From NCBI RefSeq assembly GCF_001983105.1, contig NZ_MOMC01000016.1, forward strand, positions 68,887 through 79,898: DNA of 11,012 bases, in the 5' to 3' direction. This document shows positions 1 to 5,524 of the stretch, piece by piece. The first letter of the stretch is position 1, and every line of letters begins with the position of its first letter. The notes below the pieces were generated by a model. It saw only the letters and a program-made list of their open reading frames with translations. It was not told where the DNA came from and searched no databases. This DNA comes from Pseudofrankia asymbiotica. GTDB lineage: Bacteria > Actinomycetota > Actinomycetes > Frankiales > Frankiaceae. A program made the translations under genes and the position numbers.

Positions 1-6
1 GGCGGG

Positions 7-1599
7 ATGGGCGTGGGTGACAGGTCCGCGGGCGCGGCGGCGTGGAAGGCGGCCACCGGGGTGGCCACGGCGGGCGACGCCGAGGCGCGAACGAGCGGGA
101 CGCGGACGAGCGGGACGCGGACGGGCGAGGCCAGGGCAGGCGCGGTGGGGGCGGCCATCCGGCCGCGTCTCCTGGTGGCGACGCTGGTCTACACCGGCCT
201 GGTCGTCTCGCTGATCGGGACGCTGGGAACGCCGCTCATCCCGCTGATCGCGCACGAGCACCACGTGTCGTTCGTCGCGGCGCAGTGGATTCTCACCGTC
301 ACCCTGCTCGTCGGCGCGGTCGCCGGCCCGACGCTCGGCCGGCTCGGCGACGGGCCGCGCCGCAAGGGCCTCCTCATGGGCGGCCTCGGCTCCGTGCTCG
401 TGGGGGCGGTCGTCGCGGCGGCGGCGTGGAACTTCCCGCAGCTGATCGTCGGCCGGGCGCTGATGGGCATCGGTCTGGGCCTCATGCCACTGACGTTCGC
501 GACCGCGCGCGAATGCCTGCCGAAGGCGAGCGGCGTCCGGGTCGTCGCCGTGCTGTCGGTGACCGTCGCGAGCGGCACGGGCCTGGGCTACCCGCTCACG
601 GGGACGATCGCCGACCGCGTCGACTACCACTACGCGTTCTGGCTGGCCGCGCTGCTGACCGCCGCCGCGATCGGCCTGATCGCCGTCGCGGTGCCGCGCG
701 CCGGCGCCGCCACCCGGCTGGCGGCGGGCGGCGGCGAGCGGCCCCGGCCGTTCGACGTCCCCGGCGCGGCGCTGATCGGGCTGGCGCTCGCCGCGGTGCT
801 GCTCGGGTTCAGCCAGGCGCCGCGCTGGGGCTGGGGGTCGGCGCCGGTCCTGGGCCTGTTCGCCGGCGGGGTGGTGCTCGCGGCCGGCTGGCTCGCCGTC
901 GAGCGGGCCAGCCGCGCCCCGCTCGTCGACCTGCGCTACCTCACCCCACTGCCGGTGATGGTCAGCAACGGTGCCGCCGTCTTCATGGGCTTCGGGATGT
1001 TCGGCACGGTGTCGCTGGTGATCCGGCTGATCGAGACGCCGCTGTCCGCCGGTTACGGCTTCGGTGGCGGCGTCCTGCTGGCCGGTCTGCTGATCATGCC
1101 GGTGTCGGTGGGGACGCTGGTCGCGACCAGGGTGGCGCGGGTCGTCGACCGCCGCTTCGGCACGGCGGCCGTGCTGACGCTGGGCGGCCTGGTGGTCGCG
1201 GTCGCGAGCCTGGGGCTGGCCGGCTGGCGTGGGCACCTCGCCGAGCTCGCGGTCGCCACGGGTCTGCTCGGCGCCGGCATCGGCACCACCTTCGCCGCCA
1301 TGCCGACGCTTATCATCACGCACGTGCCGCTGGCCGAGACCGGCAGCGCCACCAGCTTCAACCAGGCCATGCGGGTGGTGGGAGGCTCGATGGGCAGCGC
1401 GCTCGCCGCCTCGATGCTCGCCGGCTTCACGCCAGCCGGAGCTCTGCTGCCCCGCGAGGCGGGCTACACGGCGGCCTTCCTCGTGCTCGGGCTCGTCAGC
1501 CTGCTCGCGGCCGTGCTCGGCCTGGTGCTGCGCGCCAGCGGCCTTCAGCGGACCACAGCGGCACCGGCGCTCGTCGCCGGGGGCAGGGCGGCACCATGA
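7..1599 (+). CDS. MFS drug-type exporter (DHA2-like, about 14 TM)
   Basis: Predicted inner-membrane proton-coupled exporter of the major facilitator superfamily; the substrate cannot be read from sequence. The 530-residue protein starts with about 50 Ala/Gly/Arg-rich residues, then hydrophobic helices from about residue 55. A motif-A loop between TM2 and TM3 reads GRLGDGPRRKG (about 111-121). A motif-B-like GRALMGIGLG (149-158) and a motif-C-like glycine/proline stretch, GTGLGYPLTG (190-199), follow. Motif C is typical of drug/H+ antiporters, and the length without the tail (about 480) fits 14-TM DHA2 members. The stop overlaps the start of the downstream TetR gene (ATGA), so the two are co-translated and the regulator is probably the pump's repressor. 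The ATG lies 6 bases from the window edge with no stop before it, so the true start could be upstream. The N-terminal tail contains a 15-bp DNA repeat and may be over-called. Confidence 0.9.
   Translation: MGVGDRSAGAAAWKAATGVATAGDAEARTSGTRTSGTRTGEARAGAVGAAIRPRLLVATLVYTGLVVSLIGTLGTPLIPLIAHEHHVSFVAAQWILTVTLLVGAVAGPTLGRLGDGPRRKGLLMGGLGSVLVGAVVAAAAWNFPQLIVGRALMGIGLGLMPLTFATARECLPKASGVRVVAVLSVTVASGTGLGYPLTGTIADRVDYHYAFWLAALLTAAAIGLIAVAVPRAGAATRLAAGGGERPRPFDVPGAALIGLALAAVLLGFSQAPRWGWGSAPVLGLFAGGVVLAAGWLAVERASRAPLVDLRYLTPLPVMVSNGAAVFMGFGMFGTVSLVIRLIETPLSAGYGFGGGVLLAGLLIMPVSVGTLVATRVARVVDRRFGTAAVLTLGGLVVAVASLGLAGWRGHLAELAVATGLLGAGIGTTFAAMPTLIITHVPLAETGSATSFNQAMRVVGGSMGSALAASMLAGFTPAGALLPREAGYTAAFLVLGLVSLLAAVLGLVLRASGLQRTTAAPALVAGGRAAP
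91..120 (+). repeat. two perfect 15-bp tandem copies in the exporter N-terminus
   Basis: The unit ACGAGCGGGACGCGG occurs at 91-105 and 106-120, followed by a decayed third copy. It is in frame and encodes repeated Thr-Ser-Gly-Thr-Arg in the non-conserved tail before TM1, so copy changes would alter only tail length. Confidence 0.85.
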
Positions 1600-2306
1600 T
1601 TCCCAGAGGCCCCGTCGTCGGCCAGCCCGGGCGCGCGGACCGCGTGGAGCGGGCGCTGCGGGGTGGTGGCGAGGCCACGGTGACCCCGACGGCCCAGCGC
1701 CGCGACGCCCGGCGCAGCCGGGAGCGGCTGCTCGCCGCCGCCGCGGAGCTGTTCGCCGAGCGCGGCTACGCCGGCACCTCGCTGCGCGCCGTCGCTGAGC
1801 GGGCCGGCGTCGATGCCGCGCTGGTCGCCCGCTACTACGGCGGCAAGGACGGCCTCTACCGCGCCGTCCTCGCCGCCGACCCGGTCGTCTCCCCGGTCGT
1901 CGAGGAGGACGACGAGGGTGACGTCGTCGACGTCGTCGACGACGACGAGACCCGGCGGCGGGCGGCGGACGAGCTGGCCGGGCTGCTCGCCCGGACGGTG
2001 GACCGGTGGGAGAACAGCCCGGCGACCACGGTGAGCCAGAACGTCTTCCGCTGCGACCTGGACGACGCGGCCAGGGCCGCGACCGCCGAGCGGGTGGGGG
2101 AGCGGGTGCTCCCTCTGCTGCGGGCCGCCGCCGAGCCGCCCGGCGGCCCCGACAGCGAGCTGCGGGCGGAGCTCGCCACGGTGATCCTGCTCGGGATCAC
2201 GGTCGCGAGGACCGCCGGCACGTTGCCCGCGCTGGCCGCCGCCGACCCCGAGGAGCTCGGTGTGTACGCCCGGGCCCTGCTCGACGCGGTCCTCGGCTGC
2301 CGCTGA
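1596..2306 (+). CDS. TetR/AcrR-family transcriptional regulator
   Basis: DNA-binding repressor of the TetR family, 236 residues. The N-terminal helix-turn-helix domain is clear at about 39-92: an ELFAERGYAGTSLRAVAERAG core (51-71) followed by VDAALVARYYGGKDGLYRAVL, the usual recognition helix plus the aromatic-x-x-K-x-x-L/Y signature. The C-terminal half is the variable ligand-binding and dimerisation domain. It carries an unusual acidic run (about 103-118, Glu/Asp/Val) encoded by GTCGAC-like repetitive DNA at about 1900-1950. The ATG at 1596 overlaps the exporter stop, which implies coupling. A GTG at 1680 would give a shorter protein that starts close before the HTH, as many TetR proteins do. 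The ligand is unknown. The target is probably the exporter operon itself and possibly the palindromes just downstream. Confidence 0.92.
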   Translation: MIPRGPVVGQPGRADRVERALRGGGEATVTPTAQRRDARRSRERLLAAAAELFAERGYAGTSLRAVAERAGVDAALVARYYGGKDGLYRAVLAADPVVSPVVEEDDEGDVVDVVDDDETRRRAADELAGLLARTVDRWENSPATTVSQNVFRCDLDDAARAATAERVGERVLPLLRAAAEPPGGPDSELRAELATVILLGITVARTAGTLPALAAADPEELGVYARALLDAVLGCR

Positions 2307-2313
2307 CGGTCAG
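2303..2313. promoter_or_regulatory. short perfect palindrome over the TetR stop codon
   Basis: CTGAC-G-GTCAG spans the end of the TetR gene. It shares the CTGA/TCAG ends with the larger palindrome at 2325-2345. It could be an accessory operator half-pair or chance; too short to call firmly. Confidence 0.25.
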
Positions 2314-2324
2314 CACGTGTCGCG

Positions 2325-2345
2325 AATCTGATGCTCCGTCAGATT
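2325..2345. promoter_or_regulatory. 21-bp palindrome, candidate TetR-type operator
   Basis: Arms AATCTGA (2325-2331) and TCAGATT (2339-2345) are perfectly complementary. The 7-bp centre adds one more symmetric G/C pair (2333/2337). The site is AT-richer than its surroundings and lies between the TetR gene and the oxidoreductase gene, 52 bp before the latter's first candidate start. Size and symmetry fit a TetR-dimer operator. No T-tract follows, so a terminator is less likely. That this regulator binds here is inference from position. Confidence 0.5.
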
Positions 2346-2371
2346 TGGCGGCCGGAATCCGCGTGAACGGT

Positions 2372-2388
2372 GCCGCGCGTCGCGCGGC
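2372..2388. promoter_or_regulatory. perfect 8-bp-arm palindrome abutting the ribosome binding site
   Basis: GCCGCGCG (2372-2379) and CGCGCGGC (2381-2388) flank a single T. It ends one base before the GGAGG Shine-Dalgarno of the oxidoreductase gene. It could be an operator, or form an inverted-repeat structure near the ribosome site. A one-base loop cannot fold tightly, so the inner pairs would have to open. Confidence 0.35.
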
Positions 2389-2389
2389 C

Positions 2390-2394
2390 GGAGG
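2390..2394 (+). promoter_or_regulatory. Shine-Dalgarno GGAGG deciding the oxidoreductase start
   Basis: GGAGG is 3 nt from a GTG at 2398 and 12 nt from an in-frame ATG at 2407. Neither spacing is ideal, but the motif places the start here and not at the conserved domain 60 residues further in. Confidence 0.6.
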
Positions 2395-2397
2395 ATA

Positions 2398-3741
2398 GTG
2401 GCCCCTATGACCCACGCCACAGGCCCCACGCCCGCCGGCTGGTACGGCGGCGAGGCCGCCGGTCAGGCCGCAGGCCGCGCCGCGGCGGCCCAGAGGTCCT
2501 TACCTGGCACGACCGCGAACGGTGAGGCCCCCGCGGACCTGGCCGTCGTGGGCCCCCCGGCGTCGCCGCCGGCCAGGCCGGACGTGTTCGCGCCCGCGCG
2601 GCTCGGGCCCATGACCCTGCGCAACCGGGTGATCAAGTCGGCGACCTTCGAGGGCCGGACACCCAAGGCGCTGGTGACCGACGATCTGATTGCCTATCAC
2701 GTCGCGCCCGCCGCGGGCGGCGTCGGGATGACGACCGTGGCGTACTGCGCTGTCGCCCCCGAGGGCCGCACCGACCGTCACCAGATCTGGATGCGCCCCG
2801 AGGCCGTGCCGGGCCTGCGCCGGCTCACCGACGCGGTGCACGCGACCGGCGCCGCCGTGTCCGCGCAGCTCGGTCACGCCGGCCCGGTGGCCAACGGCGC
2901 CTCCAACCGGCTGCCGTCGCTCGCCCCGACCCGGCGGTTCAGCCCGTTCGGCTCGATGACCAGGGCGACCAGCACGCAGGACATCGAACGGATCGTCAGG
3001 GCCCACGCCGAGGCCGCCCGGTTCGCCGCCGACGCCGGCTTCGACGCCGTCGAGCTGCACTTCGGCCACAACTACCTGGCCAGCGCCTTCCTCTCACCCA
3101 AGCTGAACCACCGCACCGACGGCTACGGCGGGAGCCTCGCGGGCCGGGCGCGGTTCGCCCGGGAGATCGCCGCCGCGGTGCGGGCCGAGGTCGGCGGGCA
3201 GCTCGCGATCCTGGCGAAGCTGAACATGGACGACGGTGTCGACGGCGGGCTGTGGCTGGACGAGTCGGTCCAGGTGGCCCGCCTGCTGCAGGACGACGGG
3301 TCGCTGGACGCGCTGGTCCTCACCTGCGGCAGCTCGCTGCTCAACCCGATGTACCTGTTCCGCGGGGACGCGCCGGTGCGTGAGTTCGCGGGCGCGTTCC
3401 ACGGGGTGACGAGGGCTGGGCTGCGGCTGGTCGGCCCGCGCTTCCTGAAGGCCTATCCGTACCAGCCGCTGTACATGCTCGACCACGCCCGGCAGTTCCG
3501 CGCCGAGCTGACGATGCCGCTGGTGCTGCTCGGCGGCGTCACCGACCGGGCCGGGATGGACACGGCGATGGCCGAGGGCTTCCAGTTCGTCGCCATGGCG
3601 CGGGCGCTGCTGCGCGAGCCGGATCTCGTCAACCGGCTGCGCGAGGACGCGACCACGAGGTCGCTGTGCGTGCACTGCAACAAGTGCATGCCGACGATCT
3701 ACTCGCGGTCGCGCTGCGTCCTCACCGACCCGACCGCATAG
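2398..3741 (+). CDS. Old Yellow Enzyme-type NADH:flavin oxidoreductase
   Basis: FMN-dependent oxidoreductase with an OYE-like TIM barrel, 447 residues, probably cytosolic; such enzymes reduce activated C=C bonds or dienoyl-CoA-type substrates. The barrel starts near 62 (VFAPARLGPMTLRNRVIKSA). Family marks are QLGHAG (157-162), the HFGHNYLASAFLSP segment (221-234), RTDGYGGSL (239-247), the LLGGV phosphate-binding strand (377-381) and FVAMARALLREPDLV (397-411). The C-terminus carries four cysteines, C424-x2-C427-x2-C430-x9-C440. This recalls the 4Fe-4S site of the 2,4-dienoyl-CoA reductase/trimethylamine dehydrogenase branch, but the protein ends right after it and lacks the NAD(P)-binding half of those enzymes. 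About 60 N-terminal residues are low-complexity Ala/Gly/Pro. The start may be GTG 2398 or ATG 2407. Substrate unknown. The upstream palindromes suggest its own regulated promoter. Confidence 0.9.
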   Translation: MAPMTHATGPTPAGWYGGEAAGQAAGRAAAAQRSLPGTTANGEAPADLAVVGPPASPPARPDVFAPARLGPMTLRNRVIKSATFEGRTPKALVTDDLIAYHVAPAAGGVGMTTVAYCAVAPEGRTDRHQIWMRPEAVPGLRRLTDAVHATGAAVSAQLGHAGPVANGASNRLPSLAPTRRFSPFGSMTRATSTQDIERIVRAHAEAARFAADAGFDAVELHFGHNYLASAFLSPKLNHRTDGYGGSLAGRARFAREIAAAVRAEVGGQLAILAKLNMDDGVDGGLWLDESVQVARLLQDDGSLDALVLTCGSSLLNPMYLFRGDAPVREFAGAFHGVTRAGLRLVGPRFLKAYPYQPLYMLDHARQFRAELTMPLVLLGGVTDRAGMDTAMAEGFQFVAMARALLREPDLVNRLREDATTRSLCVHCNKCMPTIYSRSRCVLTDPTA

Positions 3742-3759
3742 CGCGGGCGAACCGACGAG

Positions 3760-3781
3760 GCGGAACTCCGACTGTTCCCGC
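3760..3781 (+). terminator. weak hairpin after the oxidoreductase
   Basis: GGAAC (3762-3766) pairs with GTTCC (3774-3778), extended by GC past a one-base bulge. It lies about 20 bp after the stop, in the convergent gap. There is no T-run and the stem is short, so this is only a candidate. Confidence 0.2.
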
Positions 3782-3840
3782 GTTGCCCTGCCCCGCGAAC
3801 GGCCGGCCAGTCGCCGCGCCGCGCCGCGTGCCTTGCCCAG

Positions 3841-3875
3841 CCGCCCAGGCCGCCCAGCCGCCCAAGCCGCCCAAG
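3841..3875. repeat. four 8-9 bp tandem repeats in the convergent gap
   Basis: CCGCCCAGG, CCGCCCAG, CCGCCCAAG and CCGCCCAAG start at 3841, 3850, 3858 and 3867. They lie just beyond the stop of the minus-strand gene at 3888, in the spacer between convergent genes, and have no evident coding role. Confidence 0.7.
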
Positions 3876-3887
3876 CCAGCGTTCCCG

Positions 3888-4160
3888 CTAGGTCGGGATC
3901 TGGCGTCGCCCGCGGCGGCGGGACGGGTCTCGGCCGCCGATGGGCCACAGGTCGCCGCTGGGGTGTTCGTCGACGTCCTCCATGATCCCGGTGATCAGGG
4001 CGGCGACGGCGCCGACGAGCGCGATCGCCGCGCCGACGATCGAGATCGTCCAGGAGGCCATGCAGACGCCGACCGTCCCGACGGTGAAGCCGGCACTGAT
4101 GATCAGCACCATAGCCCAGGACAGCGGCTTGGAGTGGTGTGACGTGGGTGAGTCGCTCAC
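3888..4160 (-). CDS. small two-TM protein, HGxxPAAW-like (paralogue B)
   Basis: A 90-residue membrane protein of unknown function. It starts with a polar segment containing HHSKPLSW (8-15), which resembles the HGxxPAAW signature of a small actinobacterial membrane-protein family. Two hydrophobic helices follow (about 16-36 and 38-60), joined by a tight CMASW turn. The C-terminal tail is conserved with the neighbour, EDVDEHPSGDLWPIG (61-75), and ends in an Arg-rich stretch. By hand count 54 of the first 80 residues match the paralogue at 4390-4653, so this is a tandem duplication. The GTG start is preceded by GAAGGG at a similar distance as in the paralogue. Assignment to the family is by motif resemblance only; existence as a gene is well supported by the pair conservation. 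Confidence 0.85.
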   Translation of the reverse strand: MSDSPTSHHSKPLSWAMVLIISAGFTVGTVGVCMASWTISIVGAAIALVGAVAALITGIMEDVDEHPSGDLWPIGGRDPSRRRGRRQIPT

Positions 4161-4211
4161 CGGCGGCCCTTCGCGGGTCCATCCGCTCCGCCGAGCGCGG
4201 CGCGGTTACCG

Positions 4212-4226
4212 GCGATGATCGCACGG
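4212..4226 (-). promoter_or_regulatory. shared upstream block of paralogue B
   Basis: Read on the minus strand, GTGCGATCATCGC (within 4212-4226) lies about 52 bp before the start. The paralogue has GTGCGACCGATAGCATCGC about 58 bp before its own start. The shared GTGCGA and CATCGC at matching distance suggest a duplicated promoter element; -10/-35 boxes are not certain. Confidence 0.35.
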
Positions 4227-4283
4227 CCGGGCCACTCCGTGGCGGGAATCACATCGGAACGGGTCGCCCGAGCCCGGAGACGA

Positions 4284-4322
4284 CGAAGCGGCCCGCCCCC
4301 GGACAGGGACAGGGCCGCTTCG
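4284..4322 (-). terminator. strong 11-bp-stem hairpin between the paralogues
   Basis: CGAAGCGGCCC (4284-4294) pairs perfectly with GGGCCGCTTCG (4312-4322) around a 17-nt loop. It is 68 bp past the stop of paralogue A on the minus strand and before the upstream block of paralogue B, so it would separate the two transcripts. There is no U-tract, as is common in high-GC actinobacteria. Confidence 0.6.
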
Positions 4323-4349
4323 CACGCCGGGTGTCGCGCCGGCCGGCTC

Positions 4350-4374
4350 CTACGTCGAAGAGAGCTCGACGTAG
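4350..4374 (-). terminator. second hairpin right after paralogue A
   Basis: CTACGTCGA (4350-4358) pairs with TCGACGTAG (4366-4374) around a 7-nt loop. Another CCGG/CCGG stem extends past a 3-nt bulge. It starts 16 bp after the stop. With 4284-4322 it makes a double hairpin, plausibly a tandem terminator or a 3'-end stabiliser. Confidence 0.5.
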
Positions 4375-4389
4375 CCGGTCAAGCCAGGC

Positions 4390-4653
4390 TTAGGCCGAGA
4401 TCTGGCGGCGGTAGGACGCGTCACGCGCGCCGATCGGCCAGAGGTCGCGGCTGGGGTGCTCGTCGACGTCATCCATGATCCCGGTGACCAGGGCGATGAT
4501 GCCGCCGAGAACCACGATCGCGCCGCCGATGATCGAGACCGTCCAGGAAGCCATGCACACCCCGAGCGTGCCGACGGCGGTACCGATGGTGATGACCAGC
4601 ACCATCGCCCAGGACAGGGGCTTGGTGTGGTGTGCCGAGTGCGTTTCGCTCAC
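4390..4653 (-). CDS. small two-TM protein, HGxxPAAW-like (paralogue A)
   Basis: An 87-residue membrane protein, close paralogue of the next gene in the direction of transcription. HHTKPLSW (8-15) stands where the HGxxPAAW signature is found in the actinobacterial family. Two helices (about 16-36 and 38-60) are joined by CMASW, and a tail DDVDEHPSRDLWPIG (61-75) is strongly conserved between the two copies. The substitutions lie mainly within the helices and are conservative, while the loop and tail hardly change, which indicates selection on the extramembrane parts. Start is GTG, with GAAGGG upstream. The gene has a 251-bp upstream gap with a palindrome near the likely promoter and two hairpins behind it, so it is probably transcribed alone. 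Function unknown. Confidence 0.87.
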   Translation of the reverse strand: MSETHSAHHTKPLSWAMVLVITIGTAVGTLGVCMASWTVSIIGGAIVVLGGIIALVTGIMDDVDEHPSRDLWPIGARDASYRRQISA

Positions 4654-4688
4654 CGTGGACCCTTCGTGCGTGCGTTGTGCGCGGTCAG

Positions 4689-4708
4689 CGGGACGGAACT
4701 CCGTCCCG
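4689..4708. promoter_or_regulatory. 20-bp palindrome in the leader of paralogue A
   Basis: CGGGACGGA (4689-4697) and TCCGTCCCG (4700-4708) flank AC. It lies 36-55 bp before the GTG start and just downstream (minus strand) of a TAnnnT-type box, TAGCAT (4719-4714), so it would cover the expected transcription start. An operator seems more likely than a hairpin, since a two-base loop is tight. Paralogue B lacks an obvious equivalent. Confidence 0.45.
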
Positions 4709-4710
4709 TC

Positions 4711-4730
4711 GCGATGCTATCGGTCGCACG
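4711..4730 (-). promoter_or_regulatory. candidate promoter block of paralogue A
   Basis: On the minus strand this reads GTGCGACCGATAGCATCGC, with TAGCAT as a possible -10 element. The GTGCGA...CATCGC pattern recurs before paralogue B. No convincing -35 box is visible at 16-18 bp. Confidence 0.35.
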
Positions 4731-4850
4731 CACGTCACCTGGCCACGAGTGACCTCCATGACGTGAGGGAGACGGCAGGACCTCGGCCGCTGGAAGCCGT
4801 GCCGACGGGAACTCGTCCGCCGGCGGGCGTGCCGACAGGCGCCGGTCGCC

Positions 4851-4900
4851 GGTCGGTGTCGATCACTGGTCGGTGTCGGTCGCTGGTCGGTGTCGTCGTC
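4851..4900. repeat. three 17-bp tandem repeats after the DUF1772 gene
   Basis: The 11-base core GGTCGGTGTCG occurs at 4851, 4868 and 4885, exactly 17 bp apart, with variable 6-bp linkers. A partial copy (GGTGTC) runs into the gene end at 4905. It lies at the 3' side of the minus-strand gene and shows no stem suitable for a terminator. Confidence 0.75.
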
Positions 4901-4904
4901 GGTG

Positions 4905-5363
4905 TCAGACGCCGGTCGCCGCGGCGGCGAGGAGAACGAGGGCCGTGACGGCGGCGGCGGTGCGGATCGCGTTGAACCGGTCCCAGCGCACCCGGTGCCG
5001 CTCCCAGTCCGCCGGCGGCTCCTCCGGGCGCCATGACGCCATCGCGATGTTGATCGGCAGGTCGCCGCGGACCGTGACGATGACGTTGGTCAGCAGCGAG
5101 ACGAACCCGACGCCCGCGAGCGCCGCCGAGGTGGTGGAGTCGCCGACGGCGGCGGTGACCGTCAGCGCGAGCGACGCGACCAGCGCCGCGAGCTGCAGCG
5201 GCACCATGAACCGCGGGTAGCTGGCATCGAACGCCTGCTTGACGGTGATGTACGAGGCCACCGGCAGCGAGTGCATCGCCGGTCGGATCGCCACCAGTCC
5301 GACCGTCATCGTCCCGGCGACCAGTCCGGCGAGCACCAGGGCCACCACCGCGAGAGCGGTCAT
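4905..5363 (-). CDS. DUF1772 / anthrone-oxygenase-like membrane protein
   Basis: A 152-residue protein with about four hydrophobic helices (roughly 3-26, 53-72, 78-97 and 134-152). It has the family's conserved polar loop: VRGDLPINIAMASW (98-111) and, after a Glu/Pro-rich stretch, RWDRFNAIRT (127-136). This matches the N-P-N and W-x-x-(F/W)-N-x-x-R patterns of DUF1772 proteins. Some fungal members act as anthrone oxygenases, but for bacterial members the reaction is generally unknown, so no substrate is claimed. The Shine-Dalgarno GGGAGG stands upstream of GTG-ATG (5366/5363), and either codon could start the protein. It stands alone, 161 bp from the serine hydrolase gene and 251 bp from paralogue A. 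I see nothing definite in the 161-bp gap. Confidence 0.85.
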   Translation of the reverse strand: MTALAVVALVLAGLVAGTMTVGLVAIRPAMHSLPVASYITVKQAFDASYPRFMVPLQLAALVASLALTVTAAVGDSTTSAALAGVGFVSLLTNVIVTVRGDLPINIAMASWRPEEPPADWERHRVRWDRFNAIRTAAAVTALVLLAAAATGV

Positions 5364-5524
5364 CACCGAGCACCTCCCTGCGCGTGTGGGCCCGGCCATA
5401 CGCCCGAGCCGGTTCCTCACCGCGCACGCTAACGGCGCACCGTGGCCACGCGGACACGAGAACCCCGACGATCGCCCGGCAACTTCCTGCCACCGCGACT
5501 TGCGGCCAGGCAACCGCGACGGCG

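Noticed and set aside
42..1595. Frame-shifted upstream extension of the TetR gene through the exporter
   Set aside because: The open frame continues upstream, but the translation before 1596 is low-complexity and overlaps the well-supported exporter. The ATGA junction gives the start.
4284..4322. Attachment site or transposon end
   Set aside because: The perfect inverted repeat has a 17-nt loop and no transposase, integrase or target duplication nearby. A terminator explains it better.
4851..4900. CRISPR-like array
   Set aside because: The repeats are only 11-17 bp with 6-bp linkers; there are no spacers of 30 bp and no cas genes.
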